Source of the DNA: JBGSQR01 sp964509295
Lineage (GTDB): Bacteria > Desulfobacterota > Desulfuromonadia > Geobacterales > Pseudopelobacteraceae
DNA length: 64,000 bases
Direction of reading: 5' to 3'
Assembly (NCBI GenBank): GCA_964509295.1
Contig: CAZDWS010000007.1
Span: 62,001 to 126,000 of the forward strand
Both the position numbers and the translations under genes were made by a program. The notes under the pieces were generated by a model. That model made no database searches and was not told the origin of the DNA. It was given only the letters and a program-made list of their open reading frames with translations. Below, piece after piece: positions 1 through 5,796 of the stretch. Positions within the stretch are counted from its first letter, which is position 1, and the number at the start of each line of letters is the position of its first letter.

Positions 1-1973
1 GTAACAGCCAGAAACAGCGCCGCTGAATTTATTGTGACAATTGTGCGAAAGTTGTGCTCAATCAGTTGCATCGCTTGCTGACTGACTGTTCTGGCGATCA
101 GGATATCGTCAAGAGTGCCGTCCAGGAGCAGTACATCACACGCCTCACGGGCAATGTCGGCGCCGTGGCACATGGAAATTCCCACATCTGCGCAGGAGAG
201 GGCGGGTGAGTCATTAATGCCGTCACCAATCATTGCAACAATATACCCTTCCGATTGCAGCTTCTTTACTACCTCAACTTTTTCATCAGGCAGGGCTTGG
301 GCGTAATACTCTTCAATTCCCAGATTGTCGGCAATGGTTTTTGCCGTAGCCGTATTGTCACCGGTAAGCATGATGACTCGTCTGATGCCGCTCTGCTTCA
401 AAGCTTCGATAAACATCTTGGCATCCTGCCGCAGTGGATCATGGATGGCGATCAGTCCGGCCAGTTTACGGCCAATGGCAACGTACAGGACCGAATACCC
501 CTTCTCTGAAAATGTATTGATAAACGTTTCGCCAACAGACGTTTCTACGCTCTCATCTTCGTGAATGAAATGCCTACTTCCGATAACGATCCTCTCTCCC
601 TGCAGACGTGATGCGATGCCGTGTGCGAGGACATATTCCACTTCCGCATGTTCTTCGGAGTGAGTGAGCCCTTCCTGGGCGGCCTTGCGAACTACGGCTG
701 ATGCAACCGGATGCGGGAAATGCTCCTCAACGCATGCTGCCTGACGCAGAATATATTCACGGGAATAGCCGTTAAAGCTGACAACTTCTATCACCTCCGG
801 GGTGGCTTCAGTCAGTGTGCCGGTCTTGTCCAAAATATAAGCATCGGCACGGGCCAGGTTTTCCAGGTGCTTGCCACCTTTGATCAACACGCGGTGCCGG
901 GCTGAACGGGCCAGTGAGGTAAGTATGGCTAGCGGAGTCGAAAGTTTGATGGCACAGGAGTAATCAACAAGCAGAACCGCAGCGGAACGGGACAGATTGC
1001 CGGTAAGCAGGTAGGTCAGTCCGCTTAGTATGAAAGAGTAGGGGACGATGCGATCCGCCATCTGCTCACTCCGGCTCTGCTTCTCAGCCTTGACCGATTC
1101 TGCCTCGACGATTGTCTTGACCACCCGCGCAGCGCGAGTTTTATCTCCGATCTGCTGTGCACAAATCCGCAGGCTGCCCTCTTCCACGGCAGTACCTGCA
1201 AAGACTGACAGCCCCTTCCTTTTGGCAACCGGCATACTTTCTCCGGTCAGGCTCGACTGATTAACCAGCGCCTCACCTTCCAGCACAAGCCCGTCAACCG
1301 GAATCAATCCACCCATCCGGACAATCACCGTATCGTTCTCAACCACCTCTTCAAGTGGTAGGCGGACCTCTTCTCCCTGCCGCAGAACCCAGGCCCACTC
1401 ATCACCGGTATGGAACATGTTTGAAATCAGGCGTTTTGATTCTCCACGCGCCCATTCCTCCAGGTACTCACCTGTTTTCAGCAAAAATGATATCAAAGAA
1501 GCGGTGAAAAACTCACTGGTTGCCATTGCGGCCCCGACAGCGGATGCATCCAGGACGTCAACATTCAGTTGCCGGTTTCGCAGGGCGATGAAGCCTTTTT
1601 TGAAAATCGGCATTGCACCCATAATAGCCATGATAGGCCTGATTGGTGGAGGAATCAGAGGTCTGGCGAGAAGCATTAGACCGGAACTAATAACGGTTTT
1701 CTTTTTCTTTTCCAGCTCGTTTTCAGGGCGGGGTTTTCTGCTGAGCGGGATCGGAGCTGCTCCAACCCGTTCAAAAATGGCGTTTTTAGTAGCTTTTTTT
1801 CCGTCATGGCAGATCAGGACTGTGGTTGTTCTCGGAGAAAAGGAAACGTTCTCAACTCCGGCAATATCCCTGAACTGGGCTTCCACACCGCAACGATCTA
1901 CAGCCGGAAAACGCGGAAGGGCAAGAGAGAGACGAATTCTGCCAGTTATGTCGTGTAAGATCCGGTATTCCAC
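1..1973 (-). CDS. fezB: P1B-type metal-transporting ATPase, FezB-like, 3' end outside window
   Basis: The 657 codons visible carry the P-type ATPase signatures: TGES with T at residue 243, phosphorylation motif DKTGT with D382, and GDGIND at 583-588. The membrane metal site has S339-C340 followed by A-I-K-L-S-T-P instead of the CPC of copper pumps. The N-terminus begins MEYRILHDITGRIR and then an HMA-like fold without CxxC. A GTG start at 1973 follows a GGGGG run five bases upstream; no ATG lies between it and the preceding in-frame stop. It is the last visible gene of a five-gene operon. Neighbouring small HMA-like and one-helix proteins fit ferrosome clusters, where a P1B-6 ATPase is thought to move iron into a membrane compartment. 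The subclass and the metal are inferred; a zinc or manganese pump of the CtpC kind is the main alternative. Confidence 0.85.
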   Translation of the reverse strand, partial: MEYRILHDITGRIRLSLALPRFPAVDRCGVEAQFRDIAGVENVSFSPRTTTVLICHDGKKATKNAIFERVGAAPIPLSRKPRPENELEKKKKTVISSGLMLLARPLIPPPIRPIMAIMGAMPIFKKGFIALRNRQLNVDVLDASAVGAAMATSEFFTASLISFLLKTGEYLEEWARGESKRLISNMFHTGDEWAWVLRQGEEVRLPLEEVVENDTVIVRMGGLIPVDGLVLEGEALVNQSSLTGESMPVAKRKGLSVFAGTAVEEGSLRICAQQIGDKTRAARVVKTIVEAESVKAEKQSRSEQMADRIVPYSFILSGLTYLLTGNLSRSAAVLLVDYSCAIKLSTPLAILTSLARSARHRVLIKGGKHLENLARADAYILDKTGTLTEATPEVIEVVSFNGYSREYILRQAACVEEHFPHPVASAVVRKAAQEGLTHSEEHAEVEYVLAHGIASRLQGERIVIGSRHFIHEDESVETSVGETFINTFSEKGYSVLYVAIGRKLAGLIAIHDPLRQDAKMFIEALKQSGIRRVIMLTGDNTATAKTIADNLGIEEYYAQALPDEKVEVVKKLQSEGYIVAMIGDGINDSPALSCADVGISMCHGADIAREACDVLLLDGTLDDILIARTVSQQAMQLIEHNFRTIVTINSAALFLAV

Positions 1974-1991
1974 TCTTGCCCCCTGATTAAA

Positions 1992-2459
1992 CTATGCGAA
2001 AATGCGTTGTCTTCTTTCTAAAACATGGTCTCCCATAAGGGCGACAAAGATGATGCCGGTCAGAACATGCAGTTTTTTTAGGTGGAAAATGATGGCCACA
2101 AGACTGAAAGAGATGGAGGCCAACATACCGATATTTACAGCAGCTTTCCTGAATCCGGGCGGGATAGTCAAACTTATCTTCCCGCAACAATCATACCCTT
2201 TTTCGGTCGTCCCGGCTTCTGTTGTTTCCTTTTCCACATAGGAACCGATCATTTCGGATATCAGTTCGATAATACTGTCAAATCCGGTTTTGGCCGCACT
2301 GTATAACACCAGCAGGCTTCCGGTTCGTGAGTTGGCTTCAACTCCGCTGACTCCGGGCATCTCCAGCAGCTTTTCCCTGACTTCAGAGATAAGTGACCCA
2401 CTCGTCAGCTTTTCATCCCTGATGCGTGCTCTGCCCTCGAAATGGCTTGCAATTAACAT
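1992..2459 (-). CDS. HMA-like protein with N-terminal GRxRIR motif, fez-cluster candidate
   Basis: 155 residues. The start at 2459 is chosen because GGGAGGA lies five bases upstream; an upstream start would add a Lys/Arg-rich stretch. The protein opens MLIASHFEGRARIRDEK, close to the LHDITGRIR opening of the adjacent ATPase. Residues about 20-75 resemble a heavy-metal-associated ferredoxin-like fold (GVSGVEANSRTGSLLVLY) but have no CxxC, so canonical metal binding is unlikely. The C-terminal half has two hydrophobic stretches (IGMLASISFSLVAIIFHL and LTGIIFVALMG), suggesting membrane association. One CC pair (DCCGK) lies before the first stretch. It sits 18 bases upstream of the ATPase start and is co-transcribed. 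It is probably an accessory or membrane-shaping partner of the ATPase (inference). Confidence 0.75.
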   Translation of the reverse strand: MLIASHFEGRARIRDEKLTSGSLISEVREKLLEMPGVSGVEANSRTGSLLVLYSAAKTGFDSIIELISEMIGSYVEKETTEAGTTEKGYDCCGKISLTIPPGFRKAAVNIGMLASISFSLVAIIFHLKKLHVLTGIIFVALMGDHVLERRQRIFA

Positions 2460-2475
2460 GGTATCCTCCCGAAGC

Positions 2476-2706
2476 CTATTTCTTTTTGCCGGTGGATTTC
2501 TTTTCCTGCTCTCCTGTTTCAACAAGCTCTGCCAACATCTGCTCCAGACGGCTCAGGCTGGCCTCCGTATCCTGTTTTTCTCCAATACGTGAGATCAGAT
2601 AACTGCCGCCAAGCACCGCTCCGGCGCCCAGAGTAACTTTCAGGGCATTGGTAAAGTACTTGATGCCTGTTTGCATGCCATTGTTTTGCGTGTTGTTGTT
2701 TTCCAT
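2476..2706 (-). CDS. Small one-helix membrane protein of the fez-like cluster
   Basis: 76 residues. An Asn/Gln-rich N-terminus is followed by a glycine-rich hydrophobic segment near residues 23-40 (VTLGAGAVLGGSYLIS), a short predicted helical region (SLSRLEQMLAELVE) and a Lys-rich tail ending KKSTGKKK. The ATG at 2706 has GGGGGAAG about eight bases upstream and begins two bases after the stop of the preceding gene, so translation is probably coupled. I know no named family for it. A single glycine-rich helix with a charged tail recalls small organelle-associated or PacL-type membrane proteins found beside P-type ATPases, but this is resemblance only. Confidence 0.7.
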   Translation of the reverse strand: MENNNTQNNGMQTGIKYFTNALKVTLGAGAVLGGSYLISRIGEKQDTEASLSRLEQMLAELVETGEQEKKSTGKKK

Positions 2707-2708
2707 GA

Positions 2709-3113
2709 CTAAGCTTCCCCCTTCTCAGGCTTTATCTTGGCCAGTTTTTCTTCTACAATTTTTTCGATTTTCTCAAGGATATCCTTCTCACGCTTCACGG
2801 TGTCAGCTGTGGCCGAGAGATCTTTATTGTACTGATGAACGCCCTCTGCGACGATATCTTCCACGTCTTCCTTAACCTTTTCAGCTTTGCCGGCCAGCCA
2901 CTCCTTGAAAGCGTAGCCCTCGCGAACCGCACTGACCGCTGCCGGGCGCACATTTCCTGAAACCTTGCCGAGACCAAGCGCCGCTAATGCCCCCAGTGCC
3001 CCGCCAGCCAAAAGCCAGAGATCTCTCTTCTTTAAATGCAGACCATCCATTTTTTCTTCCCCCTTTTTAACATCACCGTAATCGCCACTTTTATCGTGCT
3101 CACCGCTTGCCAT
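2709..3113 (-). CDS. One-helix membrane protein with charged coiled-coil tail
   Basis: 134 residues. About 30 charged residues precede a hydrophobic Gly/Ala segment near residues 33-50 (LWLLAGGALGALAALGLG). A long Glu/Lys-rich region from about residue 65 to the end (KAEKVKEDVEDIVAEG, KREKDILEKIEKIVEEKLAKI) should be helical and may be a coiled coil. GGGAGGT lies six bases before the ATG at 3113. It has the same layout as the next, smaller protein: one Gly/Ala-rich helix followed by a basic or coiled tail. The role is unknown; a scaffold or membrane-lining protein of the compartment is an inference from position. Confidence 0.72.
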   Translation of the reverse strand: MASGEHDKSGDYGDVKKGEEKMDGLHLKKRDLWLLAGGALGALAALGLGKVSGNVRPAAVSAVREGYAFKEWLAGKAEKVKEDVEDIVAEGVHQYNKDLSATADTVKREKDILEKIEKIVEEKLAKIKPEKGEA

Positions 3114-3163
3114 TGGTCAACCTCCCATAGGTATGAAATTTGAGGAACACCCTCGTTGTAATT

Positions 3164-3577
3164 CTAAAATGTTATAGATGATGATTTTTTGCGAAAAACA
3201 TTTGCCGCTACCGGCAGGAAAAAGTCCAGAGGAGCCGGAATCAATGCATGTAGTGCCATGTCCAGAACAAATTGACCGGCTTGGAAGTTAGATTCAGACG
3301 CAGTTTTCCGCTGCGCGGAATATGCAATAGTTGTTTTACTGAAATTCCCTACGGCTGTTTGAACAGCAGCCTCAATGCGCTGTTCGATTTCTTTGCGTGT
3401 AAACGCATTATCGTCAAACACCACAAGAATTCTTCCGGTCCTGTGACTGACTGAAACCTCACTTACACCTTTGACAGCTTGAATCTGTTCTTTAATTGAT
3501 ATGGCCCGATCCAAATAACCAATAACTGATCTGGTTTCAAATCGAACCCTGCCGGGCAAAATACTTAAAGGCGCCAT
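3164..3577 (-). CDS. HMA-like protein with N-terminal PGRVRFE motif, first gene of fez-like operon
   Basis: 137 residues, starting MAPLSILPGRVRFETRS. An HMA-type ferredoxin-like fold is suggested by KGVSEVSVSHRTGRILVVF near residues 35-55 and a following amphipathic helix (RKEIEQRIEAAV). There is no CxxC. A hydrophobic stretch near the C-terminus (LHALIPAPLDFFLPVAANVF) could insert in a membrane. The start at 3577 has AAGGAA about eight bases upstream. It is the promoter-proximal gene of the cluster, 51 bases before the next gene and about 130 bases downstream of a perfect 7-1-7 palindrome. It shares the GRxR N-terminal signature with two other products of the cluster. FezA/FezC-like function is possible; I do not assign a symbol. 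Confidence 0.72.
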   Translation of the reverse strand: MAPLSILPGRVRFETRSVIGYLDRAISIKEQIQAVKGVSEVSVSHRTGRILVVFDDNAFTRKEIEQRIEAAVQTAVGNFSKTTIAYSAQRKTASESNFQAGQFVLDMALHALIPAPLDFFLPVAANVFRKKSSSITF

Positions 3578-3703
3578 TGCATTTTTCCTTGTTTATGCAC
3601 GCGTAACTTACTTGAAGAGTCTTCTATATACTTACGTGTGCCTGGTGGGATGAATATCCGTTACACATCCATATTGATTTTCTTTACAATTTTAAGTGAA
3701 TAC

Positions 3704-3718
3704 TGAAATTCAATTTCA
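3704..3718. promoter_or_regulatory. Perfect 7-1-7 inverted repeat, candidate Fur-family operator
   Basis: TGAAATT-C-AATTTCA is a perfect 7-1-7 palindrome, the geometry of Fur/PerR boxes (consensus TGATAAT-n-ATTATCA). It lies in the 171-base AT-rich gap between the short Fur-like gene and the first gene of the fez-like operon, about 127 bases before that start codon. I infer iron-dependent control of the operon; I could not place -35 and -10 elements securely. Confidence 0.6.
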
Positions 3719-3748
3719 ATTGATGTTGAATATAAATTATTTGATGTT

Positions 3749-4048
3749 TTACAAGTTATGTGACTTTTGTTTCATTTTAGAAGGGTCATAGATTTCAAAC
3801 TGAGTAGATTCTCCGTTAATGATCTTCATTTTGGCGATTCCTGATTCGGTGAAGAGTTTAAATGTTCGATAAACTGTGGCACGACCAATTGCAGGGTGAC
3901 GGGTGCGTAGGCTTGTGTACAGGTCGTCAACATTGGTCTGTGGATCTGTTGCCAGAAAGGCTTCCAGAATGATAAGCCGCTGGCGGCTAAGTTTTAGCTC
4001 TTTTGAACAGAGGAAGTTTAAAAATCTGTTACGCGCTTCATGTTTCAT
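3749..4048 (-). CDS. Short Fur-family regulator lacking the metal-binding/dimerisation domain
   Basis: 99 residues from the ATG at 4048, which has GAGG six bases upstream; an ATG at 4075 would add nine residues but has no good ribosome site. The winged-helix domain is clear (LKLSRQRLIILEAF, VDDLYTSLRTRHPAIGRATVYRTFKLF). The protein ends soon after FEIYDPSK with a basic tail. The HHDH and CxxC elements of the usual C-terminal domain are absent, and the next in-frame sequence after the stop closes again after three codons. A normal Fur has about 140-150 residues, as in the gene ending at 10485. It lies directly upstream of the fez-like operon and downstream of the feo operon, so it is probably a local regulator. 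How it would sense iron or dimerise is unclear. Confidence 0.8.
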   Translation of the reverse strand: MKHEARNRFLNFLCSKELKLSRQRLIILEAFLATDPQTNVDDLYTSLRTRHPAIGRATVYRTFKLFTESGIAKMKIINGESTQFEIYDPSKMKQKSHNL

Positions 4049-4118
4049 CTGGGCCTCGCATGTAGTGTTATGCATTTAAACGGGAGTTGGTATTGTAATT
4101 GACGTATTTGATAACTAA

Positions 4119-4892
4119 TTATAGTGACCTGTTACAAAAAACTGTTCGGGTTGTGGATTGATCTGCCGGCCAGACATAATTAAGAATATTGGATTCGTTG
4201 GCGCTAACCGTCTCATGCGCTTCATTTTCATCGGCAAATAATTGTTGAAACATATCCATATGATTATACATGACCGAGGAAATTTCAGGATCAAACTGGC
4301 TGCCACTGCATCTGACAATTTCCTCAACCGTCTTGTCAAATGTTGTTCCGCAACGGTAGTGTCTGTTCTGCAGCATTGCTGACAACGTATCCGCTATGGC
4401 AATTATTCTTGCCCCCAATGGGATTTCATTACCCTTCAGCCCATGGGGATATCCGTTACCATCAAAACGCTCATGGTGGTGCAGTATGATGTCGGCAACA
4501 CCTGCGGGATCTCCAAAGGAAAGTATGGGTTCAACTATTCTGGCTCCAATCTCGGGATGTAGCTTGATCTGGTCCATTTCGCACTTGTCCAGTCGGCCCG
4601 GTTTTCTCAAGATTGCATCGGGTATGCCGATTTTACCAATATCGTGCAGATGAGCAGCCAGATGAATTGTTTCAATGCATTTTTCCGGTAAGCCGAGCAG
4701 CCTGGACAGTAATTCGCTGGCTTTGGCCACATCTTCCGAATGGTTGTAAGTTGTTGGGTCCTTTGCATCCACGGCATTGCCAAGTGACTGCGCAAGCTGG
4801 TGCATCGGTACATGGCAGTCGCTGCAGCCTTTCAGTGTTGCAACGCATGAATTGTAGTACTTACTCAGAACTGTTGTATATTTCCTCAGCAC
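4119..4892 (-). CDS. HD-GYP domain protein, probable c-di-GMP phosphodiesterase
   Basis: 257 residues. The HD motif HDIGKIGIP (H83, D84) and the GYP motif HHERFDGNGYP (139-149) are intact, as are the upstream N-H near residue 50 and the H-P-E-I-G element. These are the metal ligands and signature of HD-GYP enzymes that hydrolyse cyclic di-GMP. A CSDCH motif at 23-27 looks like heme c attachment, but there is no signal peptide and the enzyme should be cytoplasmic. The start overlaps the 3' end of the GGDEF gene by seven bases. It is the last gene of the feo operon, so synthesis and breakdown of c-di-GMP are encoded as a pair next to ferrous-iron uptake. Confidence 0.9.
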   Translation of the reverse strand: MLRKYTTVLSKYYNSCVATLKGCSDCHVPMHQLAQSLGNAVDAKDPTTYNHSEDVAKASELLSRLLGLPEKCIETIHLAAHLHDIGKIGIPDAILRKPGRLDKCEMDQIKLHPEIGARIVEPILSFGDPAGVADIILHHHERFDGNGYPHGLKGNEIPLGARIIAIADTLSAMLQNRHYRCGTTFDKTVEEIVRCSGSQFDPEISSVMYNHMDMFQQLFADENEAHETVSANESNILNYVWPADQSTTRTVFCNRSL

Positions 4893-5635
4893 GCCATCAC
4901 CAGGTTTCTGCCGCTATTTTTAGCCCGATAGAGAGCCAGGTCGGCATCGGCCAACAATTTTTCCAGACTTCGTTGTGGCGGCAGGGTTGCTGCACCGATG
5001 CTGACCGTAACCAGTCCGGCTTTCTCCATGGAGGGGATTACCATTTCAGTTACCTTATGCCTTAGACGTTCGGCAATCTGTAGCGCCTCGTTAAGGACTG
5101 TGCCGCGCAGCAGGATTAGAAACTCCTCGCCACCCCATCGGCAGAGCAGGTCAGATCGTCTCAGGGCGCTGCGTGCTGACTCTGCGAAACCTTCCAGTAC
5201 AGCATCACCGGTCTGATGGCCAAAGCTGTCATTGATCTTTTTGAAGTGATCCAGGTCAGCCATCAACACTGTCAACGGCAGTTTGTTTTCGCTGAATCGC
5301 TGAAACTCTTCATTGATAATATTTGTAGCAGCATGGCGGTTCAGGCAACCGGTCAGCATATCGTAGTGAGCCATGCTCTTGAGCGCCTGATAATGGCTTT
5401 TGACCGGCCTTACGATAATCAGCGGAGCCAGTTCTGATGGAAAAGCCAGTCGGATACCGTCGATCAGCAAAATAATTTTTTTACTGACAAAGGGATCAAA
5501 ATGAATCAGATCAATGATTCTGCCTTCCCGAAGACCCATATCCCGCAAGCGCTTTGCATCCTGCTGTTCAAGATTGAAAAAGGTGATCTCTGCCATTTCG
5601 CCGATGTACATCTTGTCAACCGTAAGTAGAGACAT
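4886..5635 (-). CDS. FeoA-like domain fused to GGDEF diguanylate cyclase
   Basis: 249 residues from the ATG at 5635, chosen because TTGAGGT lies about eight bases upstream. Residues 1-78 match a FeoA SH3-like domain: GEMAEITFF, then AKRLRDMGLREGRIIDLIHF, then a final IRLAFPSELA element. Residues about 85-249 form a GGDEF domain with an intact active site GGEEF at 168-172 and an inhibitory-site RxxD at 159-162, five residues before it. It has no signal peptide or membrane segment, so it should be a soluble cyclase. The gene follows feoB and the Cys-rich membrane protein within one operon. FeoA domains act on FeoB, so the fused domain could couple iron import or iron level to c-di-GMP synthesis; this is inference. 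Confidence 0.9.
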   Translation of the reverse strand: MSLLTVDKMYIGEMAEITFFNLEQQDAKRLRDMGLREGRIIDLIHFDPFVSKKIILLIDGIRLAFPSELAPLIIVRPVKSHYQALKSMAHYDMLTGCLNRHAATNIINEEFQRFSENKLPLTVLMADLDHFKKINDSFGHQTGDAVLEGFAESARSALRRSDLLCRWGGEEFLILLRGTVLNEALQIAERLRHKVTEMVIPSMEKAGLVTVSIGAATLPPQRSLEKLLADADLALYRAKNSGRNLVMAC

Positions 5636-5645
5636 ATTTGAAACC

Positions 5646-5795
5646 TCAATGTTCATCTTTTGTTTTGCTGTCACAACTGCAACCACTGCAGTCCGAACTG
5701 TGACAGCCGCCTTTCGTTTTCCAGAGTGTGCGGTAGAGGAGCCAGAGGGCTCCTCCAGCTATCAGTGCTATTAATATAATATCCACAGTATTCAT
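5646..5795 (-). CDS. FeoB-associated Cys-rich small membrane protein
   Basis: 49 residues. An N-terminal membrane helix (VDIILIALIAGGALWLLY) is followed by a basic linker and the cysteine cluster GCHSSDCSGCSCDS, then a charged tail. This is the layout of the FeoB-associated Cys-rich membrane protein family seen downstream of feoB in many anaerobes, possibly standing in for FeoC. It starts one base after the feoB stop codon and ends ten bases before the FeoA-GGDEF start, so it is embedded in the operon. Four cysteines could bind Fe or an Fe-S cluster (inference). Confidence 0.85.
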   Translation of the reverse strand: MNTVDIILIALIAGGALWLLYRTLWKTKGGCHSSDCSGCSCDSKTKDEH

Positions 5796-5796
5796 T

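Noticed and set aside
4106..4123. TGATAAC-T-AATTATA as a Fur box for the short Fur gene
   Set aside because: Only one half matches the consensus and it overlaps the end of the HD-GYP coding region. Support is too weak.
4812..4826. CSDCH heme c motif in the HD-GYP protein
   Set aside because: There is no signal peptide and the enzyme domain is cytoplasmic, so covalent heme attachment by System II is not expected. Chance or a metal-binding role is more likely.
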